Source: Candidatus Falkowiibacteriota bacterium (GTDB lineage Bacteria > Patescibacteriota > Patescibacteriia > Patescibacteriales > UBA12465). From it: a DNA stretch of 57,677 nt. The stretch is from the NCBI GenBank assembly GCA_003554785.1, contig PWHG01000057.1, forward strand, positions 1-57,677. Direction: 5' to 3'. The position numbers were made by a program, and so were the translations under genes. Below are positions 46,573-54,173 of the stretch, one piece after another (positions within the stretch are counted from its first letter, which is position 1; every line of letters starts with the position of its first letter). The notes under the pieces are model-generated. The model had not been told where the DNA came from and did not search any database. It was given only the letters and a program-made list of their open reading frames with translations.

Positions 46573-46971
46573 TTATTCGATTTGACTGACGGGATCTTGC
46601 CAGGTTATATCAAGGATAAATTCAAGAATTAAATAAGTAATAGCATAAGCTGCAACTACAATAATTAAGCCAATTAAAGAATCAATAATTATTTTTTTAG
46701 CTTTATTTACTTTCTCATCATTTCCCTGAGCTAACATCCAATTTATACCACCATATATGATAAGAATCATAAAAATAACTCCAACTAAACTAAGAACTAA
46801 GGTAATATTTCTAGATAAAGTTTCTTCTATTGTATTTTCCTGAGATTCTAAATCGTAACCAGCAGGTCCAGCGGTGTCACTTAAACCGCTATCATCTATA
46901 AAATCATAAGCAAAAACAGAAGTAGTAAATGAAAAAATAATTATAAAAAGGGAGACAATAAGATATCGCAT
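46573..46971 (-). CDS. Pilin-like membrane protein 4 of the array
   Basis: 132 residues. A signal helix (1-20, ending VFAY), helix 1 (about 54-76), the loop WMLAQGNDEKVNKAK (78-92) and helix 2 (about 97-119). Here the Thr of the WMT motif is Leu. It lies 8 nt after protein 3. Confidence 0.82.
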   Translation of the reverse strand: MRYLIVSLFIIIFSFTTSVFAYDFIDDSGLSDTAGPAGYDLESQENTIEETLSRNITLVLSLVGVIFMILIIYGGINWMLAQGNDEKVNKAKKIIIDSLIGLIIVVAAYAITYLILEFILDITWQDPVSQIE

Positions 46972-46979
46972 AAATTATT

Positions 46980-47378
46980 TTAATTAATCAGTTGCTCGCC
47001 AATAAAAGAGGTTATAACATAAGCCCCTAAAACAACAATTAAACCTAAAGTTGCATTAATCATTAAACTTCTAGCTTTTTTAACTTGTTCTTGATTACCT
47101 CCGGCTGTCATCCAAGTTAAGCCAGCATAGATCATTAATATTAAAAATAACACACCTACAAAAGATAAGATAAAGCCAACAATTTGGCCAGTTCTGGTTT
47201 GTAAAAAATTATCTTCTTGTTCATCAACTTGATCTTCAAAAGGATCAATGTGTCCAGCGGTTGTATTTAAACCATAACCAGAATCAGCAGGATTTTCACT
47301 TAAAGCCATATTTCCATTAAATAAAAATAAAGAGAAGATAAAAATAGGAAATATTAATTTTAAAAATTTGAAATTCAT
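46980..47378 (-). CDS. Pilin-like membrane protein 3 of the array
   Basis: 132 residues. A signal helix (about 6-25), a soluble segment with acidic EDQVDEQED (48-56), helix 1 (about 64-87), loop WMTAGGNQEQVKKAR (89-103) and helix 2 (about 107-126). It starts 10 nt after protein 2. Confidence 0.82.
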   Translation of the reverse strand: MNFKFLKLIFPIFIFSLFLFNGNMALSENPADSGYGLNTTAGHIDPFEDQVDEQEDNFLQTRTGQIVGFILSFVGVLFLILMIYAGLTWMTAGGNQEQVKKARSLMINATLGLIVVLGAYVITSFIGEQLIN

Positions 47379-47388
47379 AAATATAAAA

Positions 47389-47766
47389 CTAAGGCCAAGT
47401 CGTTATATCTGCAACTTGAGTTATAACAAATGTGCTGATTCCCCATGAAAGTAAAATAATAATTAAACCAATCAAACCGGCTATTAAAATCTTTTTTGCT
47501 TGACCAACTTGCTCTTGATTACCACCTGAAGTCATCCATTTAAAGCCACCAACTAAAACAACAACAACAGAAATAATACCTAAAAAAGTTAAAACCAAAT
47601 TTATTATTTTAACAGTAACTACCCTCGGGTCTTCGTTGCTAAGATGAATATTTCCTTCTTCAATCATATCAGTACCAAGTCTATCTGCTAGTACTAAGGT
47701 AGGGGTAATTAAAAAAACTAAAAAAGAAATTATTAAAATTAATTTAGATATTTTATTATTTAACAT
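47389..47766 (-). CDS. Pilin-like membrane protein 2 of the array
   Basis: 125 residues. A signal helix (about 7-27, ending VLAD), a short soluble part, helix 1 (about 51-76), loop WMTSGGNQEQVGQAK (77-91) and helix 2 (about 95-116). It shares the segment NEDPRVVTVKIINLVLTFLG with the lone copy at 6.1 kb (QDPRIIVVRIINVVLMFLS), so the two are close relatives. Confidence 0.82.
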   Translation of the reverse strand: MLNNKISKLILIISFLVFLITPTLVLADRLGTDMIEEGNIHLSNEDPRVVTVKIINLVLTFLGIISVVVVLVGGFKWMTSGGNQEQVGQAKKILIAGLIGLIIILLSWGISTFVITQVADITTWP

Positions 47767-47780
47767 AATTTACATATAAC

Positions 47781-47843
47781 ACTGCCTGAGGCGCCAATTT
47801 TGATGCCCCAGACAGTGGTTCCCAACTAAATTATTTGAGAACC
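47781..47843 (-). promoter_or_regulatory. Double hairpin between pilin genes 1 and 2
   Basis: Two stems in the 83-nt gap on the minus strand. One pairs 12 bases (47781-47792 with 47805-47816). The other pairs seven (47817-47823 with 47837-47843). Neither has a T-run, so they look like mRNA stability or partial termination elements rather than a full terminator. Confidence 0.6.
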
Positions 47844-47849
47844 ATTGAT

Positions 47850-48230
47850 TTATTGAGCAAGGTCAGGGATTGTTGTTAAAACCCAAGTACTAATACCCCA
47901 AGCTAGTAGAACAATCACTAAACCAATTAAACCTCCTATTAATAATTTTTTAGCTGCTCCAACTTTTTCTTCATTTCCACCGGCGGTCATCCATTTAAAG
48001 CCACCAATTAAGACAATCACAACTGCTACTAAACCTAAAAAGGATAGCACTAGGTTTATAATACCAACAGCTGCACTCCTTGGTTCTACATTTCCATCTA
48101 ATTCTAAGTTACCCATTGCTGGATCATTAATGCCATAAGGATCATCACTTTGAGCATTAGAAATGGCTGGTGCTAATAGTAAAGCAAATAGAGACATGAC
48201 TAACATTCCTTTTATTAATTTTTTAATCAT
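47850..48230 (-). CDS. Pilin-like membrane protein 1 of the array (probable major product)
   Basis: 126 residues. A signal helix (about 7-26, ending SNAQ), a short segment, helix 1 (about 53-78), loop WMTAGGNEEKVGAAK (80-94) and helix 2 (about 98-117). It alone has a strong Shine-Dalgarno sequence (AAAGGTGGTGA, 48237-48247 complement), and is separated from gene 2 by two hairpins. This suggests the highest expression of the seven, as for a major pilin subunit; that is inference. It has a possible promoter TTGTTA-17-TAAAAT further upstream. Confidence 0.85.
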   Translation of the reverse strand: MIKKLIKGMLVMSLFALLLAPAISNAQSDDPYGINDPAMGNLELDGNVEPRSAAVGIINLVLSFLGLVAVVIVLIGGFKWMTAGGNEEKVGAAKKLLIGGLIGLVIVLLAWGISTWVLTTIPDLAQ

Positions 48231-48357
48231 AATTCACCACCTTTCTAGTATTAATTTTTTTATATTAAAATTTTAACATATTATTTAAAATATAACAATA
48301 AAAATTAAAAAATAAAATAATAAGTATGTTATAATAATATTAACTTATATTAAATTT

Positions 48358-49965
48358 ATGAATTTTAAAAAAATATTATTATTTATTTTAATTTTAAGTG
48401 TTGTTTTTTATTTATTTTCATTATTATTAAATAACTCTTATTCATATTTAGACCCAGATTTAGGTTGGCATTTTAAGGTAGGTGAAGATATTTTAGAAAA
48501 AGGTGATGCACCAAGACTTAATCACTATAATTTTACATTACTTAATGAATCCTGGATTGATCATGAATGGTTAATGGAAGTTTTAATGTATTCAATATAT
48601 GATTTTTCTTATTTATCACTACATTTATTTTTTGTTGTTATAGCTCTCTTAGCTTTTTTTATAGCCATAATTCCAACTCTAAAAGAATATAAATATAGAC
48701 CAGCAGTTTTTTTTGCTGCAGCTTTACCCTTAATTTTTGGTATATATATTTCAACTCCTCATTTAGGTTTGCGACCTCAGGAATTTGCTTTACTTTTTAC
48801 TTCTATTTTGCTTTTAATAATTTATAATTATGAAAAAAAAGTAAATTGGAAGTATTTATTTATTTTACCCATATTATTTTTTGTTTGGGCTAATTTACAT
48901 GGTAGTTTTATTTTAGGTTTAGGGCTTTTATTTGCTTGGTTTTTTATAAAAGTTATATTTTTTAATAAGTATTTTTATAAATTATTTAATAAATTAAAAT
49001 TGCAAGCAGGCAGACAATTAGAAACAAAGGAAAGAAAAATATTTTCTTTATTTTTAGTGATTACAATAATTTTTACTCTCCTAAACCCCTATGGCTTTGA
49101 TCTGTATTTATCTCTTTTTGAGTATAGTAATACTTACTATTTAAGCAATATTGCTGAGTGGTTATCGCAATTTTCTTATCCATTTAAATATAATCAATTA
49201 TTATATCTAACAATTAGCTTGGCAATGGTTTTAATATTTATATTTTTTGAACCAGTAAAAAAAAGAGGTAAATTGAATATTTGGTCTTTATTTATATATT
49301 TTTTCTTTTTAATTTTAGCTTTTAAGTCCCGAAGACACTTTCCTTTGTTTGTTATTGTTAATTTAGGTTTTTTTACTCAAATTCTTCTTTTTTATGGACA
49401 AGAATTCAAAAAGTTGAAACCCCCGAAGTTTTTATTTATTATAAATTCCTTTATTGTTATTATAATCACTATTCTTTTATCTTTTAATTATTTTAAAACT
49501 ATAAATTGGCACCAAGATCCTTTTAATAATTTTTGTTATAATTACCCTTGCGAGGCGGTTTCATTTATGAAATCAAGCGATGATTTAAAAGACCTGAATC
49601 TATATAATCATTATGGCTGGGGAGGTTATATGATTTGGATGTATCCAGAAAAACTATTATTTATCGACGGTCGAATGCCACATTACCCTTATAATGATAT
49701 AAGTATATTAGAGGAATACAATAAATTTAAAAGTGAAGATGAAAAGCAAATAGAAAAAATGATTGATAAGCATGAAATCGAATTATTTTTGCTCAAATCA
49801 CACTTTAGAGAAATTGAATTTAAAGCTTGGGAAAATTTTTTGTTTGGCTTTAATGATGAAAATATTATCTATAGAAACAACTTAATTGACTATTTAAATC
49901 AATCAACTAGTTTTAAAAATATTTATGAAGATAAAACAGCTATAATATTTAAAAAAATTAATTAA
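48358..49965 (+). CDS. Multipass membrane protein, GT-C-like glycosyltransferase family
   Basis: A 535-residue membrane protein with about ten transmembrane helices. The first extracytoplasmic loop has DPDLGWHFKVGEDI and WIDHEWL, a pattern of GT-C-type transferases with an acidic catalytic loop. A C-terminal soluble part contains NLYNHYGWGGYMIW and LLFIDGRMPHYP, which recur in this family. The donor would be a lipid-linked sugar. The GT2 gene follows 4 nt later and could make the polyprenyl-phosphate sugar donor. Confidence 0.6.
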   Translation: MNFKKILLFILILSVVFYLFSLLLNNSYSYLDPDLGWHFKVGEDILEKGDAPRLNHYNFTLLNESWIDHEWLMEVLMYSIYDFSYLSLHLFFVVIALLAFFIAIIPTLKEYKYRPAVFFAAALPLIFGIYISTPHLGLRPQEFALLFTSILLLIIYNYEKKVNWKYLFILPILFFVWANLHGSFILGLGLLFAWFFIKVIFFNKYFYKLFNKLKLQAGRQLETKERKIFSLFLVITIIFTLLNPYGFDLYLSLFEYSNTYYLSNIAEWLSQFSYPFKYNQLLYLTISLAMVLIFIFFEPVKKRGKLNIWSLFIYFFFLILAFKSRRHFPLFVIVNLGFFTQILLFYGQEFKKLKPPKFLFIINSFIVIIITILLSFNYFKTINWHQDPFNNFCYNYPCEAVSFMKSSDDLKDLNLYNHYGWGGYMIWMYPEKLLFIDGRMPHYPYNDISILEEYNKFKSEDEKQIEKMIDKHEIELFLLKSHFREIEFKAWENFLFGFNDENIIYRNNLIDYLNQSTSFKNIYEDKTAIIFKKIN

Positions 49966-49969
49966 TTAT

Positions 49970-50704
49970 ATGCAAGTATTAATATGTTTGCCAATAAAAG
50001 ATGAAGAAAAGATATTGAGAAAAAATGTAGAGATATTAATGAGTTTTTTAAATAAAAAAAACTGGCCTTTTACTTACCAAATAGCCTTAATGATTAATGG
50101 ATCAACTGATAAGTCAAGAAGTATCGCAGAAAAATTGTCTGAAAAATATAAGAATGAATTAAAGGTTTTAGAAATAAAGGAGGGGGGTAAAGGACGGGCA
50201 ATAAAATACTGTTTTGATAGCTTTTTAGATAAAGATGTTTTGGTTTACATGGATGCTGATTTGGCCGTGTCACTAGAAAATTTAAAAGACTTAATAATGC
50301 CAATTGTTAAAAATGAAGCTGATTTTGTGTTAGGTTCACGTATGCTTAAAAATTCAAAAACAAATCGCAGTATTTATAGAAGCTATACATCTAATATATA
50401 TAATTATCTAACTAAAATTTTGTTTAGTCATAATTTAACTGACTTTCAATGTGGATTTAAGGCAATTAAATCAAATGTATATAAAACTATAAGACCGCAA
50501 TTAAAACACGATTCATGGTTTTTTGACACTGAATGGATAATTTTAGCTTTATCTAATAATTTTAAACTTAAAGAAGTAGCGGTAAATTGGCAAGACAATC
50601 GTTATATTAAAAGAAAGAGTTCAGTTATGACTATAAAGTTAGGTTTAATTTTTTTTAAAAATTTAATTAAATTAAAATTAAGAAATAAAAAACCTACTAA
50701 TTAA
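49970..50704 (+). CDS. GT2 glycosyltransferase, polyprenyl-phosphate mannosyl/glucosyl transferase-like
   Basis: A 244-residue cytoplasmic or membrane-associated enzyme of the DPM1/GT2 type. Visible: CLPIKDEEKILRKNV (6-20), GGKGRAIKYCFD near 76-87, the DxD motif YMDADLA near 96-102, SRMLKNSK, and TDFQCGFKAIK near 163. DPM1-like enzymes load a sugar on a polyprenyl phosphate, and the upstream GT-C-like protein could use it. It is 4 nt after that gene. Confidence 0.8.
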   Translation: MQVLICLPIKDEEKILRKNVEILMSFLNKKNWPFTYQIALMINGSTDKSRSIAEKLSEKYKNELKVLEIKEGGKGRAIKYCFDSFLDKDVLVYMDADLAVSLENLKDLIMPIVKNEADFVLGSRMLKNSKTNRSIYRSYTSNIYNYLTKILFSHNLTDFQCGFKAIKSNVYKTIRPQLKHDSWFFDTEWIILALSNNFKLKEVAVNWQDNRYIKRKSSVMTIKLGLIFFKNLIKLKLRNKKPTN

Positions 50705-50721
50705 ATTATTAGCAGGTTTTT
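50687..50721. terminator. Bidirectional terminator
   Basis: AAAACCT-CTAAT pairs with ATTAG-AGGTTTT. It begins inside the GT2 gene end (stop at 50704) and separates it from the convergent membrane-protein gene. Confidence 0.8.
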
Positions 50722-50730
50722 AGTAATTTT

Positions 50731-51117
50731 TTATTTGGGAATATATTTATCAAAACTTTTCTTTTTTTCGGCATCTTCTTTTCTTTTTGGGATTTTTCTA
50801 AGATGTTTAATAAGAAAATAAAGCCAGGTAACTATTAAAGCAAACCAAAGTATAAGCCAAAACCTAGCTGAAAGAAAAGGTACTTCTTGCCAACTAAAAA
50901 AGAATAATAGTAAACCTATCATTAAATTACTAGCAGAGAAATCATAAAACCTACGCCAAAATGATCGATAAATTTTCCTTTTTCTTTTAAAATAAAAAGC
51001 AAAAGCAGATAAAATTAGAAATATAACTAAAACTCCTAAAAACAAGGAATTAAAAATTTCTAGCATAGCTGGTGGTCTTAAATTAAGCCAAAAAGACCAG
51101 GTTAAAAGATTGTTCAT
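50731..51117 (-). CDS. Small multipass membrane protein
   Basis: A 128-residue protein of unknown family with three clear transmembrane helices (about 22-44, 64-80, 84-105) and a Lys-rich tail (106-128). It is the last gene of the operon of solute-binding protein, pilin-like protein, RodZ-like protein and methyltransferase, starting 2 nt after the last. No catalytic motif is visible. Confidence 0.55.
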   Translation of the reverse strand: MNNLLTWSFWLNLRPPAMLEIFNSLFLGVLVIFLILSAFAFYFKRKRKIYRSFWRRFYDFSASNLMIGLLLFFFSWQEVPFLSARFWLILWFALIVTWLYFLIKHLRKIPKRKEDAEKKKSFDKYIPK

Positions 51118-51119
51118 AA

Positions 51120-51677
51120 TTATAATTTATTAAATATTAAAGCAAAATGGTACGGTCCAGGATTAAACTCTTCAATTAATTTTAGACCTAATTTAGGAGC
51201 TGTTTCTTTTACAGCTTCTGGGTTTACTCGCCTATTGGGCTCTGGCCCTAAAGGAGAAGCGGTTAATTGCCAATCAACTATTAGCAATAGACCATTTGTT
51301 TTTAACATTCTAATTGCTTCTTGTAAAATTTCTTTTCTGTTATTTGATTGGTTTAATACATTTACGATTAAGACTATATCAAGAGAAGAAGAGTTAATTT
51401 TAGTTCCCTTAAAAATCTCTAAGTCACTCCAAATCGCTTTAACTTGTTTTAAATTGTGTTCCCAGGCTGACTTTTTTACATCTTCCACTGTATCTTGCAA
51501 AATGTCAACCGCGTAAACCAAACCATTATCACCTACTCTTTCTGCTAAAGGTTTTACAAAATATTCAAATTTACCGCATCCCAAATCAGCTACTTTAAAT
51601 GATTCTCTAATTTTTAATTTATTTAATATAAGGTTTATATCAAATAATTGATTATTATTTTTTTTCATATTATTCAA
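51120..51677 (-). CDS. Class I SAM-dependent methyltransferase
   Basis: A 185-residue methyltransferase. Motif I is VADLGCGKFEYF (27-38), motif II-like VYAVDILQDTVEDVK near 54-68, and LDIVLIVNVLNQ near 99-110 fits the post-I strand. The substrate is unknown; it belongs to the broad UbiE-like class. The start codon overlaps the end of the RodZ-like gene by 8 nt. Confidence 0.8.
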   Translation of the reverse strand: MNNMKKNNNQLFDINLILNKLKIRESFKVADLGCGKFEYFVKPLAERVGDNGLVYAVDILQDTVEDVKKSAWEHNLKQVKAIWSDLEIFKGTKINSSSLDIVLIVNVLNQSNNRKEILQEAIRMLKTNGLLLIVDWQLTASPLGPEPNRRVNPEAVKETAPKLGLKLIEEFNPGPYHFALIFNKL

Positions 51678-52329
51678 CTAATATTTGTTTTTCAATGATA
51701 TTTTCTTGGCTATACTTTTTTTGAGAAATAATAACTATTTCATTAATACCTTGTTTTAAATCAATGCCGGTAGAGAAATTTCCGTTATTTTCTAAAAATA
51801 TAGTTTTTCCATTTATAGTTAATTTTGCACTAGGATCGGTTTTGCCAGAAATATTGATTTTTTGTTTTTCAATTGTGATATTGTCTTTTGGTTCATGGAT
51901 AACTAACTCCGGCATTTCCCGGGCTTTTAAAAGGTAAAAAGATAAATAAGAAAAAAAAGCTAAAATAATTAAAACCAATAAAATATTGCGAATTATTTTC
52001 GGAAAAACTAGAAAATTTTTACGTTTTATCTGTTTTTTAGAAAAAGGATTATTTTGTGGATTTTCTAATGCAAAGGGTGTTTTATTTAATATTTCTTCGG
52101 GATCAATTTGTAAAAATTGAGCATATTTTTTTATAAAATTTTTCCCATATAATCCAGAAGGTAGGACAGAAAAGTTTTCATTTTCCATGGCAATTAAATA
52201 ATCTTGTTTAATGCCAGTTTTATAAGCTGCTTGTTTTAAATTTAAATGAAGAGAGTTTCTAGCTTGCCTTAATCTTTCACCGGCCTTTTCTTCAATGTTG
52301 ATTTTCTTTTGTGTAAAAACTGGTGTCAT
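51670..52329 (-). CDS. RodZ-like HTH membrane protein
   Basis: A 219-residue protein. An N-terminal XRE-type helix-turn-helix (about 15-80, with RLRQARNSLHLNLKQAAYKTGI and YLIAMENENF) is typical of RodZ, which connects MreB to the envelope. One transmembrane helix lies at about 112-131, and the extracytoplasmic part (135-219) is a small beta domain (SGKTDPSAKLTINGK). A shape-related role is inference; no mreB is in the window. It starts 2 nt after the pilin-like gene. Confidence 0.75.
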   Translation of the reverse strand: MTPVFTQKKINIEEKAGERLRQARNSLHLNLKQAAYKTGIKQDYLIAMENENFSVLPSGLYGKNFIKKYAQFLQIDPEEILNKTPFALENPQNNPFSKKQIKRKNFLVFPKIIRNILLVLIILAFFSYLSFYLLKAREMPELVIHEPKDNITIEKQKINISGKTDPSAKLTINGKTIFLENNGNFSTGIDLKQGINEIVIISQKKYSQENIIEKQILVE

Positions 52330-52331
52330 AT

Positions 52332-52727
52332 TTATATATTAATGAAACTTCCATCCCAATCTACATTTAAAGCGCTCAATACAAAACTAATTATTAAAAA
52401 ACTTGTGAATACAATAATTAAGCCAATAACAGCAGCTTTAATAATTCCCTTAGCTTTGTTTACTTGTTCTGTGTTGCCAGATGAAAGCAAAAACATAAGT
52501 CCACCATAAATAAAAAATAGCAAAGCTAAAGATCCAACAAAACGTAAAATTAGATCTGAGGCTCTTATTATCAACTCAACAAAATCATTAAGCTTATAAT
52601 CACCAGTTTCATAAGCAGAGCCGTTTTTTCTTTCTGGTGTTATTAATGATTGTGCACTACTAATATTTGCTATAAATAAAAATAGATAGGATATTATTAG
52701 CTTGACACTATATTTTATAATTTTCAT
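52332..52727 (-). CDS. Pilin-like membrane protein (ninth copy in the window)
   Basis: 131 residues with a signal-like helix (about 8-25), helix 1 (about 55-80), loop FLLSSGNTEQVNKAK (81-95) and helix 2 (about 99-122). The Trp-Met of the array loop is replaced by Phe-Leu, but Gly-Asn-x-Glu-x-Val-x-x-Ala-Lys is kept. It lies 2 nt after the solute-binding lipoprotein and 2 nt before the RodZ-like gene. Confidence 0.78.
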   Translation of the reverse strand: MKIIKYSVKLIISYLFLFIANISSAQSLITPERKNGSAYETGDYKLNDFVELIIRASDLILRFVGSLALLFFIYGGLMFLLSSGNTEQVNKAKGIIKAAVIGLIIVFTSFLIISFVLSALNVDWDGSFINI

Positions 52728-52729
52728 AT

Positions 52730-54106
52730 TTATCTAATAGTTTGATTTACTCTTGATGCACCTGTATTTAAAATATTAATTAATTCTTCTTCTGTATTTA
52801 AAGCATCTTTAACCATGGTCTTTATAGCAGTTTCTGCAGACTCTGGATTTCTACCTCTATACCAACTATCTGCAGTTAATAATTGATCAATAAAAACTCT
52901 TATTTCTTCATTTTCTTGACTTTGCCTATCAACTAATGAGCGAAGAGCTGTTGGCCTATTAGTACTTTCTAAATAACTAGTTACTTGTTCTTCTTGGGTA
53001 GCAAATTTAATAAAGTCCCAAGCTTCGTTTATATGTTCACTTTTATGGGAAACTACTTCTACCCAATAATTAGCAAAATTAATACTGTAGGGGCTGTTTT
53101 CAATTTGTGGTAATTTAGATACGGAAAAGTTTAAACGTGGTGATAAAGATTTTATAGTATCTAAGTGGTATGAATAACCAAACATAATAGCAAGATTACC
53201 TTGGCTAAACATTTCTATAGAATCAGGTAAACTCTCATTCCAAGAATAAACTTCCTTATTTATACTAGCAAAATCAGTATAAAATCTTAGAGCTTCAAGT
53301 CCGGGATTGTAATCACGTCCAGACATTGCTTCTGGAATTCTTTGGAAGGTAACTTGATTGTTTCTCATCATTTCTGCACCATTTTGCATCATTAAAATTG
53401 ATAAAATATCAGTAGATCTCTCAATATTATCAGCTCCTCCCATAGCTACACCTGCTTGAACAATATTTTGATTAGCATCTTGTCTAGTTAAATTGCGGAC
53501 ATTTTCTTGAAAAGTACGATTCCAGTAAGCTGGTGGATTTGTGATACCAGCCCGATTGAACAAATCACGATTGTAATACATTGCTAGAGTGTCAACTGAA
53601 AGTGGAAGACCATAAATTTTTCCATCATCTAAAACTACGTCTTTGGAAACAACATCTAAAAAGACGTTACTTAATTCATTTGCGCTTAAACTCGGATTTT
53701 CTCTTATTTGCGGAACTATTTCTTCTTTAATGGTGCCAACATTAACTAAATAAGCCATTCTGGTTACTGGAGGCATAGGAGCTATTTTATTTTCATATTT
53801 TTTCATCCAAGTGTTGTGAATAGAGAAAATATCTGGCCCCCTATCTTCAGCTAAAGCGTGTAAAATTTCAGTTTCATATTCATCATAACGAAGTTTTCTA
53901 TAGTTAATGGTTATATTAGGATGTAGGGCGTTGTATTTTTCAATTATTTCTTGAAAATCATCTTTACCATCAAAAACACGCCAATAGTTTAAGGTAATTG
54001 GCTTCATCTTTTCTTCAGCTTCTCTGTTTGTCGTGGTTTTACAGGCAGTAGTGACAAAAAGCAAACTAAATATAAAAATAAATAGAAGGACTATTTTTTT
54101 GTTCAT
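52730..54106 (-). CDS. Extracellular solute-binding lipoprotein (ABC family 1)
   Basis: A 458-residue periplasmic-binding type lipoprotein. The lipobox is TTAC (C22). The family 1 sugar-binding fold is visible: EIIEKYNALHPNITINY, DIFSIHNTWM, LPLSVDTLAMYYNRDLF, and the domain-crossing YWVEVVSHKSEHINEAWDFIKFA. No ABC permease or ATPase is near. It leads an operon with a pilin-like, a RodZ-like, a methyltransferase and a small membrane protein, so a role other than uptake, such as sensing or adhesion, is possible. Confidence 0.88.
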   Translation of the reverse strand: MNKKIVLLFIFIFSLLFVTTACKTTTNREAEEKMKPITLNYWRVFDGKDDFQEIIEKYNALHPNITINYRKLRYDEYETEILHALAEDRGPDIFSIHNTWMKKYENKIAPMPPVTRMAYLVNVGTIKEEIVPQIRENPSLSANELSNVFLDVVSKDVVLDDGKIYGLPLSVDTLAMYYNRDLFNRAGITNPPAYWNRTFQENVRNLTRQDANQNIVQAGVAMGGADNIERSTDILSILMMQNGAEMMRNNQVTFQRIPEAMSGRDYNPGLEALRFYTDFASINKEVYSWNESLPDSIEMFSQGNLAIMFGYSYHLDTIKSLSPRLNFSVSKLPQIENSPYSINFANYWVEVVSHKSEHINEAWDFIKFATQEEQVTSYLESTNRPTALRSLVDRQSQENEEIRVFIDQLLTADSWYRGRNPESAETAIKTMVKDALNTEEELINILNTGASRVNQTIR

Positions 54107-54173
54107 ATAAAAATCAATTATTATTATTTGTTTTATTATTATAGCAAAAAATAATAATTAAAGTAAATAAATT

